Assembly: GCF_016820585.1 (NCBI RefSeq) | Contig: NZ_JADHDX010000012.1 | Span: 1-64,000, forward strand | Reading direction: 5' to 3' | Origin: Arthrobacter beigongshangensis | GTDB lineage: Bacteria > Bacillota > Bacilli > Bacillales_A > Planococcaceae | Length of the DNA: 64,000 nucleotides | Shown here: positions 52,332 to 62,249 of the stretch, one piece after another | Numbering within the stretch: the first letter of the stretch is position 1 | How the letters are laid out: each line of letters starts with the position of its first letter | Translations under genes and position numbers: made by a program | Notes under the pieces: generated by a model | The model's input: the letters and a program-made list of their open reading frames with translations, nothing else | What the model was told of the DNA's origin: nothing | Databases searched by the model: none

Positions 52332-52893
52332 CTTAATCAAACACAGGGCACTTTATGTATAGTCGCTTTTGGTTCGCTTTAGATTGAACGACTTCTATAC
52401 AATTACCGAGCTGTTTTTATATATAGGGATGCGACTGCGCCGTATCCCTATACATTTCTTCGGGTAATTGTATGTTGGTCGTTCATCCGTCTCTCACCAA
52501 AAGCGAAGATAAACGAAGTGTTAATGCTTTTTGGGACGAGGGAACAGAAGCCTTTCTACCTGGGTAAAAGCCGCCAAAGATACAATTTTGGCGGCTAAGG
52601 CTTTTACTATGGAGTTTTCTTTTTTGAATTTGGGAAGGAATACTTTGTACAAAGTGCAAAAGTTCCCGAAATTGTATCTTCGGGAACTTACTCCCTTTAT
52701 AGAAAGTCATCTATTCTTTTCTTTCCAAACAATTGCATTTATCACTTGAACGTTGTAGGTACGCGATAGGCAACTATTCACAACAAGATGACCGAAATTA
52801 ATGTGTCTGGAAATGACGAAGTCATTTCCAGACACATTAATTCCTCCTTGGTTATTATATCGTGAATAGTTAGCCGAAAGCGAACCGGAAATG
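52332..52893 (+). ncRNA. large structured element, copy 1 (candidate ncRNA)
   Basis: The ~560-nt segment has no plausible ORF and folds into nested helices. GGTTCGCTTT (52371-52380) pairs with AAAGCGAACC (52877-52886) to close it. TTGAACGAC pairs with GTCGTTCA around inner helices (TACAATTACC/GGTAATTGTA and GGGATGCG.../...TATCCC). Hairpin X: GCCGCCAAA-loop-TTTGGCGGC (52570-52595, loop GATACAAT). Hairpin Y: AAGTTCCCGAA-loop-TTCGGGAACTT (52660-52689, loop ATTGTATC). The 8-nt loops are exact reverse complements, i.e. a kissing interaction. A 22-bp perfect hairpin with loop GAA (52796-52842) is unique to this copy. A diverged copy lies at 56336-56898 with compensated changes. Strand is inferred from G-U pairs and neighbours only. 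Confidence 0.7.
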
Positions 52894-52958
52894 GTCCAGT
52901 AGAAATGCAAATAAATAAAAAAAGCTTTCCGCATGATGACGGAAAGCTTGGATGGTTA

Positions 52959-53507
52959 TTAATTAGATAATACTGTTTTGAATGAAGTTCGCTTCATCAA
53001 GCCTTTGACAATCGGATAGATGATGAAAAATGCGATACAGTTCATAGCGATGGCAGGAAGGACAACAGCTACGAATAATGTTGTAAAAGCTACCATTGGA
53101 GATGCAAGTCCTGGAATTGTTACACCGAGAATGAAAAGTGCAACGGATAAGAAAATGCTACCTGAAAGAATAGTTCCTATACCAGTCATGATTGTTGTAG
53201 CTATTATATTACCAGTGAACTTTTTAAATGTAATAACAAGGGCATAAATCACAAATGCAGTGATAAATTTGTCAACGATATTAGGGACGAAACCACCAGG
53301 GAAACTAGAGAATAGCCCGGATATTACGCCTGTTGTGACAGCTAGTAAAAATACATTCTTTGTTTGTGGGAAAAGTAATATACCGATAAACATCATCGTT
53401 AGCATGAAATCAGGCTTCATTCCTTCACCATATCCTGGAATGATTAAATACAATGCAGCACCTACCGCGACCAATAATGCCATTAATACAAGATTCTTCG
53501 TATTCAT
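52959..53507 (-). CDS. trpP: tryptophan transporter TrpP
   Basis: This 182-residue membrane protein has about five to six hydrophobic helices and the TrpP start MNTKNLVLMALLVAVGAALY with the KPDFMLTMMFIGILLFPQTK segment. It imports tryptophan. The ribosome-binding site is embedded in a TRAP-type array (53510-53532), so translation is expected to be repressed when tryptophan is plentiful, as for trpP (yhaG) in B. subtilis. It stands alone between structured element copy 1 and hit. Confidence 0.9.
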   Translation of the reverse strand: MNTKNLVLMALLVAVGAALYLIIPGYGEGMKPDFMLTMMFIGILLFPQTKNVFLLAVTTGVISGLFSSFPGGFVPNIVDKFITAFVIYALVITFKKFTGNIIATTIMTGIGTILSGSIFLSVALFILGVTIPGLASPMVAFTTLFVAVVLPAIAMNCIAFFIIYPIVKGLMKRTSFKTVLSN

Positions 53508-53509
53508 TT

Positions 53510-53532
53510 CTCATCTCTCCTCAACTCAACTA
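53510..53532 (-). promoter_or_regulatory. TRAP-binding array over the trpP ribosome-binding site
   Basis: On the minus strand five triplets TAG, GAG, GAG, GAG, GAG stand at an exact 5-nt period (53530-53532, 53525-53527, 53520-53522, 53515-53517, 53510-53512) immediately before the trpP ATG. The TRAP 11-mer binds (G/U)AG repeats with 2-3 nt spacers; binding here would cover the Shine-Dalgarno GAGGAGAG. Native sites usually have 9-11 triplets, so this would be a short site. Confidence 0.85.
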
Positions 53533-53619
53533 GTTTGTTAGTTTCTCCTGACGTATCCTCGTGATCGGCAGCGAAAAAACTTATATGAATCTTACACCTT
53601 TTTTAGAAAATAAGCAAGC

Positions 53620-54045
53620 CTAGATAGTTAGTTTACCTCGAATACCTGCAGCGAATTCAGTGATTTGTTCGGCAGTATAGGCTGCGTCATTTGTTTTAAC
53701 ATCCAATTGGAAGCCATCTGCTTCATCGTAACGAGGGATGAAATGCAGATGAAAGTGGAATACAGCTTGTCCTGCAAAAGCTCCGTTGTTTTGTAGTAGG
53801 TTCATACCTTTAGGGTTGAATTCGGCTTGAATAGCATTGGCAATATTGGGTGCAACCGCAAATAATTGTGATGCTTGCTGTTCCGTCATATCGTAGATGT
53901 TTTCACAATGTGTTTTCGGAATAAGGAGGACATGTCCTTTTGAGGCAGGCATAATATCCATGAAGGCATAAACATGGTCGTCCTCATATACTTTCATGCT
54001 CGGAATCGTTCCTTCGATAATTTTACAAAAAATACATGCAGTCAT
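53620..54045 (-). CDS. hit: HIT-family nucleotide hydrolase/transferase
   Basis: This 141-residue protein starts MTACIFCKIIEGTIPSMKVY, with the zinc-binding Cys typical of Hint-type members, and carries the histidine triad HFHLHFIPR (HxHxH) near residue 100. Such enzymes hydrolyse adenosine phosphoramidates or dinucleoside polyphosphates. The ATG at 54045 has AAAGGAAG upstream; the 44 extra residues of the longer frame overlap the ecsA promoter region. It is divergent from ecsA, as in B. subtilis. Confidence 0.93.
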   Translation of the reverse strand: MTACIFCKIIEGTIPSMKVYEDDHVYAFMDIMPASKGHVLLIPKTHCENIYDMTEQQASQLFAVAPNIANAIQAEFNPKGMNLLQNNGAFAGQAVFHFHLHFIPRYDEADGFQLDVKTNDAAYTAEQITEFAAGIRGKLTI

Positions 54046-54175
54046 TTTGGCACTTCCTTTCATCAATGGGACAAGTGTAGCATAATATGATCTTGAATCC
54101 GTAAATGATGAATGAGCGACAAAGCATTTTATACAGTTTTTTGTTAAACTAGAGCAAGATGAATGGGGGATGGAC

Positions 54176-54916
54176 ATGACAATTTTAGAGATGAAAGATG
54201 TAACTGGCGGCTATACACGTAAACCTGTCCTGCATGATTTATCATTTAACATTGGAAATGGTGAGCTTGTTGGTTTAATCGGCCTAAATGGGGCTGGTAA
54301 AAGTACGACCATTAAACATATTATTGGGCTGATGAATCCGCATAGTGGCGAAATCCGTGTCAATGGGGTGACGTTCAGTGAGGACCCTGAAACCTATCGC
54401 AAGGCGTTCACTTATATTCCTGAAACGCCAATCCTTTATGAAGAGTTAACGCTGCGCGAACACCTTGAGTTAACAGCGATGGCATATGGGTTGGACAAAG
54501 AAGTATTTGAGGCACGTTCAGAAATCTTATTGCATGAATTTAGGATGGAGAAACGCTTGAACTGGTTCCCAGCGCATTTTTCAAAAGGGATGCGACAAAA
54601 AGTAATGATTATGTGTGCGTTTCTCGTCAACCCTTCGTTATACATTATCGATGAGCCATTCATAGGTTTGGACCCCATCGGTATTAAATCACTGCTTGAA
54701 CAGATGACGGAGCGCAAGGATAGTGGAGCCTCAGTCCTCATGTCGACGCATGTTTTATCAACGGCAGAAAAGTATTGCGATAGAATCATTTTATTGCACG
54801 ACGGACGGGTGCGAGCAGAAGGGACGATGGATGATTTGCGAAAAGCATTCGGACGTCCGGGTGCATCACTGGATGATCTGTATATCGCGATGACAGAGGA
54901 AGCCGACAATGAATAA
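54176..54916 (+). CDS. ecsA: EcsA, ABC transporter ATP-binding protein
   Basis: This 246-residue subunit carries Walker A GLNGAGKST, signature-like FSKGMRQK, Walker B LYIIDEPFIGLDP and the H-loop (STHVLS). With EcsB it forms a transporter linked in B. subtilis to protein secretion, competence and intramembrane proteolysis by RasP. The ATG at 54176 is taken because GGGGG at 54165-54169 abuts the ATG at 54170. It overlaps ecsB by 8 bp. Confidence 0.93.
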   Translation: MTILEMKDVTGGYTRKPVLHDLSFNIGNGELVGLIGLNGAGKSTTIKHIIGLMNPHSGEIRVNGVTFSEDPETYRKAFTYIPETPILYEELTLREHLELTAMAYGLDKEVFEARSEILLHEFRMEKRLNWFPAHFSKGMRQKVMIMCAFLVNPSLYIIDEPFIGLDPIGIKSLLEQMTERKDSGASVLMSTHVLSTAEKYCDRIILLHDGRVRAEGTMDDLRKAFGRPGASLDDLYIAMTEEADNE

Positions 54917-56120
54917 TTTACGTGAAATATGGGGGGCGCGGTTCGTCCATTATATAACCGAGCTCCAAAAATATATGAAATATGTGTTTACAGGTCATTT
55001 GGCCATTGTATTCGTTTTTACAATTGGAGCAGGAGGCTATGCTTACAGTGAATGGTTGAAGGAAGTGCCAGCAGATTTTCCAGCGGCATTGTTGACGGCT
55101 ATTGTACTTGGACTAGCACTCGTTTTTTCCCCGACCGTGACGCTGTTGAAGCCAGCAGATACTGTTTATTTTTTACCACTTGAAAATAAGCTTGAGATGT
55201 ATGTGAAGCAAGCATTACGATGGACGTTTTTTTCACAGCTGCCTTTACCGTTCATCCTGTATATTGTCGCATTGCCGTTATTGTCTGCCACGGGGACGGG
55301 AGATAAAACAGTATATATAGGCATCGCGATAATGATGGTTCTCGTCAAATGGCTGTTTGTTGTGTCAGAATATAATTTTAGGCATAGCTTTGAAGGTAGA
55401 CGAATTTGGTTGGACCGGCTTATTCGGTTTGTATTGGTAGGGTTATTTCTGTTAAATGGTCTAGTTGAAAATTACCTTCTCCTGTTAGTCGTTAGTGTGT
55501 TAATGGGAGTGTATAGTGTGCAGTGGACGAAGCGGCGCAAGGAAAAGCCGTTCCCATATGATCACTTTATCGAACTAGAGCAGAATCGGATGATGCGATT
55601 TTACCGTTTTGCGAACTATTTCACTGATGTTCCTCATTTAAAAGGCTCTGTCAGTCGAAGAGGCTGGATTGGACTGTTATTCGACAAGCCGAAATTCGGA
55701 CAAACTGTGCCGCAGGCTTATCTTGTCAGACGCACATTTATCCGGACAGATGATATTTTCTGGTTATGGGTAAGGCTAACCGCTTTGTCTGCGCTAGGTG
55801 CATTATTCATCCCGTTTCCGATTGTTATTTTCGTTTTTTCCGGAGCGCTGGCATTTGCATCGGCGGTGCAGTTGATCCATGCGTTGCGCGCGGGAGATGA
55901 ATTCCGCATGGATATGCTGTTTCCTGAGCAGGAAGACACACGTCCCGCAGCGATTAAGCGGCTCGTCCGCTCGGTACAATGGATTCAAGCAATTGCCGTT
56001 ACAGTTACCGCATTGTTCCTTTATGGAATCACTACGACACCGCTGTTAATCGGGGCAGTCATTGTCATTATTTCAGAAGCTACGATTCGTTTGACTGGAG
56101 AAAAGAAAGAATTTGATTGA
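54909..56120 (+). CDS. ecsB: EcsB, ABC transporter membrane subunit
   Basis: This 403-residue integral membrane protein has about eight to ten hydrophobic helices and matches EcsB family segments (WGARFVHYITELQKYMKYVF at the start; ADTVYFLPLENKLEMYVKQA). It is the permease partner of EcsA. No ecsC follows; the next sequence is a terminator, a toxin remnant and structured element copy 2. Length matches B. subtilis EcsB (~408). Confidence 0.93.
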   Translation: MNNLREIWGARFVHYITELQKYMKYVFTGHLAIVFVFTIGAGGYAYSEWLKEVPADFPAALLTAIVLGLALVFSPTVTLLKPADTVYFLPLENKLEMYVKQALRWTFFSQLPLPFILYIVALPLLSATGTGDKTVYIGIAIMMVLVKWLFVVSEYNFRHSFEGRRIWLDRLIRFVLVGLFLLNGLVENYLLLLVVSVLMGVYSVQWTKRRKEKPFPYDHFIELEQNRMMRFYRFANYFTDVPHLKGSVSRRGWIGLLFDKPKFGQTVPQAYLVRRTFIRTDDIFWLWVRLTALSALGALFIPFPIVIFVFSGALAFASAVQLIHALRAGDEFRMDMLFPEQEDTRPAAIKRLVRSVQWIQAIAVTVTALFLYGITTTPLLIGAVIVIISEATIRLTGEKKEFD

Positions 56121-56158
56121 AAGAAGCCGTTCCGATGACATATTGGGACGGCTTCTTT
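56120..56158 (+). terminator. Rho-independent terminator of ecsAB
   Basis: AAGAAGCCGTTCC and GGGACGGCTTCTT form a 12- to 13-bp stem with loop GATGACATATT, directly after the ecsB stop. Confidence 0.8.
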
Positions 56159-56299
56159 CGCGTTGATACAACACAAGGTTCAATTCTTTGCCAACAGGTA
56201 AAATCACTCGACCTGAAGGTAAGAAACGCCACCTATATTGAAAGGCTACCGGAAGTATTATTTAAAGAAGTGAAAGAAATTATTGTAAGTCAGCTGTAG
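56159..56299 (+). pseudogene. C-terminal fragment of a MazF/PemK-type toxin
   Basis: After the terminator the frame reads VDTTQGSILCQQVKSLDLKV, then ATYIERLPEVLFKEVKEIIV, to TAG. This matches the end of MazF/PemK endoribonucleases, where the pattern is xVLxeQvrslDlkaR-a-fIekLP-ev-dEVl-i. The N-terminal barrel strands and any antitoxin gene are missing, and no start with a ribosome-binding site is seen. It is a remnant that ends 36 bases before structured element copy 2. Confidence 0.5.
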
Positions 56300-56335
56300 T
56301 TTGCATGTTGATTAACTAAAGGTAACCTGAAAAGT

Positions 56336-56898
56336 CTTAATCAAATACTAGGTGCTCCATGTATAGTTGCTTTCGGTTCGCTTTAGATTGAACGACTTCT
56401 GTACAATAACCGTACTGTTTTTATGTATAGGGATGCGGCGAAGCCGCGAAGCCGCATCCCTATACATTCTTCCGGTAATCGTATGGTAGTCGTTCATCCG
56501 TCGCTCACTAAAAACACTTGTACACGAAGTGCTAATGCTTTTGGGGATGAGGGAATTGAGAGCTTCTTAACTAGAGAGGGCAGCCAAAGATGCAATTTTG
56601 GCTGCCGAAGCTTTTACAATGGACTTTTCCATTATTATTTTAGGAAGTGTCACTTTCTTATAGAGCTTGCTAAAAGTAAGAAAGAATCACCTTGTACAAC
56701 GTGCCAAAGTGCCCGAAATTGCATCTTCGGGCACTTACAACCTCTATAGAGAAGCGTCTATTCTTTTCTTTCCAAGCAACTGTATTTTTCACTTGAATGT
56801 TGAAGGTTTGCAACGGGTAACTATTCATAACAAGATGTCTACTACTCGGTTATTATGTCTTAATTATTTTGCCGAAAGCAAACCAGAAATGATCTAGT
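56336..56898 (+). ncRNA. large structured element, copy 2 (candidate ncRNA)
   Basis: This diverged copy of 52332-52893 lies in the same orientation. Closing helix: GGTTCGCTTT (56375-56384) with AAAGCAAACC (56875-56884), one mismatch. Hairpin X: GGCAGCCAAA/TTTGGCTGCC (56579-56606) with loop GATGCAAT. Hairpin Y: AAGTGCCCGAA/TTCGGGCACTT (56707-56736) with loop ATTGCATC. The loops are again exact reverse complements although one pair has changed (A-T to G-C). Stems X and Y also carry compensated changes, and AGCCTT/AAGGCT became AGCTTC/GAAGCT. The apical GGGATGCGGCGAAGCCGC... hairpin is longer. Conserved pairing with changed bases is strong evidence for a folded RNA or ssDNA. Confidence 0.7.
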
Positions 56899-57010
56899 GA
56901 AAAGGGTGGCAATCCTATGTTGATAAAAAATAAAATAGAATATTCCCAAAAACCTTGCAACTTACCCCGAAAAGTAGATATAATAAATAAAAGGCATCGG
57001 GGTGAGCGAG

Positions 57011-57247
57011 ATGGAAAATAATTATTCATATGCTGAGTTTTTGAAAGCCGTTGGGAAAAATAGTTCTTCACTCCAGGCGGAAAAACTGTTGAATGACATT
57101 TACATGGACCTATTCCTAAACCATATTCACCGACAACAAACAATGGAGCGACTCATGGGACTAATTGATCTTTCGCTTGACTGTCGTGACGAACAGGCAT
57201 TTCTTAAGTACACAGAAAGCCTTAAAAAATTAGAAGAAGCTAACTAA
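57011..57247 (+). CDS. IDEAL-domain protein
   Basis: This 78-residue protein reads MENNYSYAEFLKAVGKNSSS with a C-terminal IDEAL domain (LLNDIYMDLFLNHIHRQQTM, DEQAFLKYTESLKKLEE). IDEAL is a short helical module found in Firmicutes proteins, including the C-terminus of ComK-related and YpiB-type proteins; stand-alone members have no known function. The ATG at 57011, five bases after GGGGTGA, is preferred to the GTG at 57002. A terminator follows. Confidence 0.82.
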   Translation: MENNYSYAEFLKAVGKNSSSLQAEKLLNDIYMDLFLNHIHRQQTMERLMGLIDLSLDCRDEQAFLKYTESLKKLEEAN

Positions 57248-57253
57248 AAAAAT

Positions 57254-57293
57254 AAAAAACGTCGCATGGATGTACATATGCGGCGTTTTTTTT
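57254..57293 (+). terminator. Rho-independent terminator
   Basis: AAAACGTCGCAT and ATGCGGCGTTTT (one G-T pair) followed by a T-run. Confidence 0.85.
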
Positions 57294-57296
57294 ATT

Positions 57297-57317
57297 TTGA
57301 CAAAAAACGTACGTTCG
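57297..57317 (+). promoter_or_regulatory. uvrBA promoter with SOS (LexA/DinR) box
   Basis: A -35 TTGACA (57297-57302) is directly followed by AAAACGTACGTTCG (57304-57317), which matches the Bacillus LexA box CGAACnnnnGTTCG in 8 of 10 defined positions. uvrB is a classic SOS gene. The -10 is not clear (TATAAA at 57328-57333 is too far for that -35). Confidence 0.7.
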
Positions 57318-57387
57318 TTTTTATTCGTATAAAATGAAAGATTGTGCTAAAGTAAAAGTAATTCTTCATAGGGAGGGCACGACCACT

Positions 57388-59370
57388 ATGGTACGGAAAT
57401 TTAACTTGCAAGCCCCTTATACACCCCAAGGCGATCAGCCTTATGCAATTGCCAAATTGTTAGAAGGACTTGACAAAGGCGAAAAGCACCAGACACTACT
57501 CGGTGCGACTGGGACAGGGAAAACATTCACGGTATCGAATGTCGTGAAGGAAATCAATAAACCAACCCTCGTCATCGCCCATAACAAAACGTTAGCAGGT
57601 CAATTATATAGTGAATTCAAAGAGTTTTTTCCGGACAATGCGGTTGAGTACTTTGTAAGTTATTACGATTACTACCAGCCGGAAGCGTACGTTCCGCACA
57701 CGGACACATTTATCGAGAAGGATGCGAGTATCAATGATGAAATCGACAAGCTTCGGCACTCTGCGACATCTGCGCTATTCGAGCGCAATGATGTTTTAAT
57801 CGTTGCATCCGTGTCCTGTATTTACGGTCTAGGATCGCCTGAGGAATACCGCGAGCTCGTTGTTTCACTGCGCACAGGGATGGAAATCGGGCGCAACGAA
57901 TTGCTACGTAAGTTTGTAGATGTCCAATATGAGCGAAATGACGTTAGTTTCACACGCGGGACATTCCGTGTCAGGGGCGATGTTGTAGAGATTTTCCCGG
58001 CATCCCGTGATGAGCATTGTATGCGTATTGAATTTTTCGGTGATGAAATCGATCGAATTCGTGAAGTGGATGCACTAACAGGAGAAATTCTTGGTGAACG
58101 TGATCATATCGCAATTTTTCCAGCATCCCACTTCGTCACTCGTGAAGAAAAAATGGTTCAAGCAATCGACAATATTGAAGCCGAACTGGAAGAGCGTTTA
58201 AAGGAATTACGTGGACAGGACAAGCTCCTAGAGGCGCAGCGTCTTGAGCAGCGAACGCGCTACGACCTTGAAATGATGCGGGAGATGGGCTTTTGTTCGG
58301 GTATTGAAAACTACTCACGTCATTTAACCCTACGTCCAGCGGGTGCTACTCCATATACGCTACTGGACTATTTCCCAGATGATTTTCTAATCGTGGTCGA
58401 TGAAAGTCATGTGTCGTTACCGCAAATTAGGGGTATGTTTAATGGTGACCAAGCACGAAAAAATGTACTAGTTGAACACGGTTTTCGTTTGCCATCAGCG
58501 CTTGATAATCGGCCGCTAACATTTACTGAATTTGAGGGACATGTCAAGGAAGCGATTTACGTTTCGGCAACCCCAGGTCCTTACGAGATTGAGCACACAC
58601 CTGAAATGATTGAGCAAATCATCCGTCCAACCGGACTGTTAGACCCGACGATTGATGTTCGTCCAATCGAGGGCCAGATTGATGATTTAATTGATGAAAT
58701 AAATGCCAGAACGAAGAAAAATGAACGTGTTCTCATTACGACGTTGACGAAAAAAATGTCGGAGGATTTGACCGACTATTTGAAGGATATCGGTATCAAA
58801 GTGCAATACCTACATTCTGAAATCAAGACACTTGAACGAATTGAAATTATTCGTGAATTGCGTATGGGCACCTACGATGTTCTTGTGGGCATTAACCTAC
58901 TGAGGGAAGGAATTGATATCCCGGAAGTGTCACTTGTGACGATTCTCGATGCAGACAAGGAAGGCTTCTTACGATCGGAACGGGCGCTTATCCAAACGAT
59001 TGGTCGGGCGGCACGTAATTCCAATGGACATGTCATTATGTACGCGGATCGGATGACCGATTCTATGACAAAGGCGATCGATGAAACGGATCGACGTCGA
59101 GCTATTCAACAGGCTTACAATGAAAAGCATGGCATTACACCAACGACGATCAAAAAAGAAATTCGTGAAGTCATTCGTGCAACGCAAGTAGCCGAAGAGG
59201 TTGTTTCTTATTTTGACAAGGTGACAAAAGGTAAGAAGCTGACAAAGGACGAGAAAGTAACGCTTGTTGCTTCGCTGGAAAAAGAGATGAAAGAAGCGGC
59301 CAAAGCGCTTGATTTTGAACGTGCTGCAGAGCTAAGAGATACGATTCTGGAACTGAAGGTTGAAGGGTGA
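57388..59370 (+). CDS. uvrB: UvrB, excinuclease ABC subunit B
   Basis: This 660-residue damage-recognition helicase has Walker A GATGTGKT (39-46), the beta-hairpin region [24 protein letters not shown]-like DESHVSLPQ, helicase motifs V and VI ([20 protein letters not shown]) and the C-terminal UvrC-binding UVR domain ([20 protein letters not shown]). The ATG at 57388 has GGGAGG at 57371-57376; the frame from 57334 lies in the promoter. It is followed after 6 bp by uvrA. Confidence 0.97.
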   Translation: MVRKFNLQAPYTPQGDQPYAIAKLLEGLDKGEKHQTLLGATGTGKTFTVSNVVKEINKPTLVIAHNKTLAGQLYSEFKEFFPDNAVEYFVSYYDYYQPEAYVPHTDTFIEKDASINDEIDKLRHSATSALFERNDVLIVASVSCIYGLGSPEEYRELVVSLRTGMEIGRNELLRKFVDVQYERNDVSFTRGTFRVRGDVVEIFPASRDEHCMRIEFFGDEIDRIREVDALTGEILGERDHIAIFPASHFVTREEKMVQAIDNIEAELEERLKELRGQDKLLEAQRLEQRTRYDLEMMREMGFCSGIENYSRHLTLRPAGATPYTLLDYFPDDFLIVVDESHVSLPQIRGMFNGDQARKNVLVEHGFRLPSALDNRPLTFTEFEGHVKEAIYVSATPGPYEIEHTPEMIEQIIRPTGLLDPTIDVRPIEGQIDDLIDEINARTKKNERVLITTLTKKMSEDLTDYLKDIGIKVQYLHSEIKTLERIEIIRELRMGTYDVLVGINLLREGIDIPEVSLVTILDADKEGFLRSERALIQTIGRAARNSNGHVIMYADRMTDSMTKAIDETDRRRAIQQAYNEKHGITPTTIKKEIREVIRATQVAEEVVSYFDKVTKGKKLTKDEKVTLVASLEKEMKEAAKALDFERAAELRDTILELKVEG

Positions 59371-59376
59371 GGGACT

Positions 59377-62244
59377 ATGAAAAATAATGAAATCGTCATA
59401 CAAGGTGCCAGAGCACATAATTTGAAAAATATCGATGTTACTATTCCGCGTGACCAGCTCGTCGTGATGACAGGTTTGTCAGGGTCAGGGAAATCCTCAC
59501 TGGCATTTGACACCATTTATGCTGAGGGGCAGCGAAGATATGTTGAATCATTATCAGCATACGCTCGCCAATTTTTAGGGCAGATGGATAAGCCGGATGT
59601 TGATGTTATTGAAGGTTTATCGCCAGCGATTTCGATCGACCAAAAAACGACTAGCCGTAACCCGCGTTCTACAGTGGGAACTGTTACGGAAATTTATGAT
59701 TATCTTCGACTGTTGTATGCACGTGTAGGAAAACCGATTTGTCCTATTCACGGCACGGAAATTTCATCACAGACGATACAACAAATGGTCGATCGACTGT
59801 TGCAATTGCCAGAGCGCTCTCGGATTCAAGTGCTGGCACCTATCGTTTCCGGACGCAAAGGGACACATGTGAAGTTAATTGAGGATATTAAAAAACAAGG
59901 CTATGTGCGTATCCGCGTCAATGGAGAAATTATCGACTTGGATGACAATATTGAGTTGAATAAAAACAAAAAGCATAACATCGAAGTGGTCATTGACCGG
60001 ATTGTGATGAAAGAAGATATCGCAGCCCGTTTAAGTGACTCCCTCGAATCGGCATTACGTCTGGCAGAGGGTACGGTTCTTATCGATGTGATAGATGGGG
60101 AAGAGCTGTTATTTAGTGAGCATCACGCTTGCCCTTTATGTGGATTTTCAATTGGTGAGCTAGAGCCACGAATGTTTTCATTTAACAGTCCATTCGGCGC
60201 TTGTCAGGATTGTGATGGTTTAGGTACGAAGCAAGAAGTCGATCCAGACCTCATCATCCCTGATTGGTCACTAACACTGCGTGAGCACGCGATTGCACCA
60301 TGGGAGCCGACAAGTTCACAATACTATCCAGAGCTACTAAAAACGGTTGCTGACCATTTCGGAATTTCGATGGATGTACCCGTTAGTGAATTGCCTGATG
60401 ATGAGTTGGATAAGCTATTAAAGGGCTCACAGGATGAAAAAATCCGTTTCCGTTATACAAATGAATTTGGTGGCACGCGAGATAGCAATATTTATTTTGA
60501 AGGAGTTTTAGCGAATATTGAGCGTCGTTTTAAAGAAACGTCCTCCGATTACATCCGTGAGCAAATGGAGAAATATATGGCGCAGCGCCCTTGTCCGACA
60601 TGCGCGGGCTATCGTTTGAAGGAAGAAACACTTGCTGTGAAAGTGGCTGGTGTCCACATCGGTAAGGTCACGGAATTATCAATTGTCGAAGCGAATCAGT
60701 TTTTCAAAGATCTTCAACTGTCTGAAAAAGATGCCCAAATTGCCAAACTAATCCTCCGTGAAATTGATGAACGACTTGGCTTTCTCATTAATGTTGGACT
60801 CGATTATTTAACATTGTCGAGAGCATCAGGTACGTTGTCAGGCGGAGAGGCACAACGTATTCGACTTGCTACACAGATTGGCTCACGGTTAACAGGTGTC
60901 CTTTATATTTTGGATGAGCCATCTATCGGCTTACATCAAAGAGACAATGACCGACTCATCGGTACATTGAAAAGTATGCGAGATATCGGTAATACGTTAA
61001 TTGTTGTGGAGCACGATGAAGATACGATGATGGCAGCCGATTACTTGATTGATATCGGTCCTGGAGCGGGGGTTGCAGGCGGAGAAATCGTTTCTGCAGG
61101 TACACCAGACAAGGTGATGAATGACCCCAAATCGTTAACGGGACAATATTTGAGTGGTAAGAAATACATCCCACTACCTGTTGAACGCCGTAAAGCAGAC
61201 GGTCGAAAAATCTCCATTAAAGGTGCTTCTGAAAATAACTTAAAAAATGTTAATGTAGATATTCCACTCGGGCAATTCATTGCCGTAACGGGTGTGTCGG
61301 GCTCTGGGAAAAGCACGCTCATCAATGAGGTTCTTTACAAAGTACTCGCCCAGAAGCTGAATCGTTCTAAACAAAAGGCAGGTCAACATAAATCTGTTGA
61401 GGGCCTTGAAGCACTAGAAAAAGTTATTGAAATCGACCAATCCCCAATTGGACGCACGCCGAGGTCGAATCCAGCAACGTATACGAGTATGTTTGACGAT
61501 GTCCGTGATGTCTATGCCTCTACAAATGAAGCAAAAGTACGGGGCTATAAAAAAGGACGCTTTAGTTTTAACGTTAAAGGTGGGCGCTGTGAAGCTTGCC
61601 GCGGTGATGGCATTATTAAAATTGAAATGCATTTCTTACCGGATGTTTATGTACCTTGTGAAGTATGTCATGGCAAGCGATACAATCGTGAAACATTGGA
61701 AGTACACTACAAAGGCAAAAATATTTCTGAAGTGTTAGGGATGACTGTTGAAGATGCACTTGTGTTTTTTGAAAATATACCTAAAATCAGTCGCAAGCTA
61801 CAAACAATTGTTGATGTTGGGCTTGGCTATATCCAGTTAGGACAGCCTGCAACTACCTTATCGGGCGGTGAAGCACAGCGTGTGAAATTGGCTTCGGAGC
61901 TACACAAACGCTCGAACGGTAAATCATTTTATATTCTTGATGAACCGACAACGGGCTTGCATGTACACGATATTTCCAAGCTATTAGTCGTCCTGCAAAG
62001 ACTTGTCGATTCAGGCAATACCGTTCTTGTTATCGAGCACAATCTTGACGTCATTAAGACCGTCGATCATATTATCGACCTCGGACCTGAAGGCGGAGAT
62101 AAGGGTGGACAAATTATTGCGACAGGAACACCTGAAAAAGTTGCGGAAAGTGATAAGTCTTATACCGGCTATTATTTAAAACCAATTCTTGAACGAGATC
62201 GTCAACGAATGGTCACTGCAATTGCAGCGGCTGAATCAAGATGA
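59377..62244 (+). CDS. uvrA: UvrA, excinuclease ABC subunit A
   Basis: This 955-residue ABC-type ATPase has two nucleotide-binding modules: Walker [10 protein letters not shown] (about 31-39) and GVSGSGKST (about 640), with signatures LSGGEAQR in both. Zinc sites are CPLC...CQDC in the first module and CEAC...CEVC in the second, plus the insertion-domain CPTC. It locates helix-distorting lesions and loads UvrB. Length is normal. It is the second gene of uvrBA; degenerate repeat copy G starts 5 bases after its stop. Confidence 0.97.
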   Translation: MKNNEIVIQGARAHNLKNIDVTIPRDQLVVMTGLSGSGKSSLAFDTIYAEGQRRYVESLSAYARQFLGQMDKPDVDVIEGLSPAISIDQKTTSRNPRSTVGTVTEIYDYLRLLYARVGKPICPIHGTEISSQTIQQMVDRLLQLPERSRIQVLAPIVSGRKGTHVKLIEDIKKQGYVRIRVNGEIIDLDDNIELNKNKKHNIEVVIDRIVMKEDIAARLSDSLESALRLAEGTVLIDVIDGEELLFSEHHACPLCGFSIGELEPRMFSFNSPFGACQDCDGLGTKQEVDPDLIIPDWSLTLREHAIAPWEPTSSQYYPELLKTVADHFGISMDVPVSELPDDELDKLLKGSQDEKIRFRYTNEFGGTRDSNIYFEGVLANIERRFKETSSDYIREQMEKYMAQRPCPTCAGYRLKEETLAVKVAGVHIGKVTELSIVEANQFFKDLQLSEKDAQIAKLILREIDERLGFLINVGLDYLTLSRASGTLSGGEAQRIRLATQIGSRLTGVLYILDEPSIGLHQRDNDRLIGTLKSMRDIGNTLIVVEHDEDTMMAADYLIDIGPGAGVAGGEIVSAGTPDKVMNDPKSLTGQYLSGKKYIPLPVERRKADGRKISIKGASENNLKNVNVDIPLGQFIAVTGVSGSGKSTLINEVLYKVLAQKLNRSKQKAGQHKSVEGLEALEKVIEIDQSPIGRTPRSNPATYTSMFDDVRDVYASTNEAKVRGYKKGRFSFNVKGGRCEACRGDGIIKIEMHFLPDVYVPCEVCHGKRYNRETLEVHYKGKNISEVLGMTVEDALVFFENIPKISRKLQTIVDVGLGYIQLGQPATTLSGGEAQRVKLASELHKRSNGKSFYILDEPTTGLHVHDISKLLVVLQRLVDSGNTVLVIEHNLDVIKTVDHIIDLGPEGGDKGGQIIATGTPEKVAESDKSYTGYYLKPILERDRQRMVTAIAAAESR

Positions 62245-62249
62245 CCGAT

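Noticed and set aside
52483..52934. Small open frames within structured element copy 1
   Set aside because: They cross strong hairpins, are not kept in copy 2, and have no family resemblance.
54436..54909. 157-codon minus-strand frame
   Set aside because: Lies entirely antisense to ecsA and has no ribosome-binding site; a codon-bias shadow.
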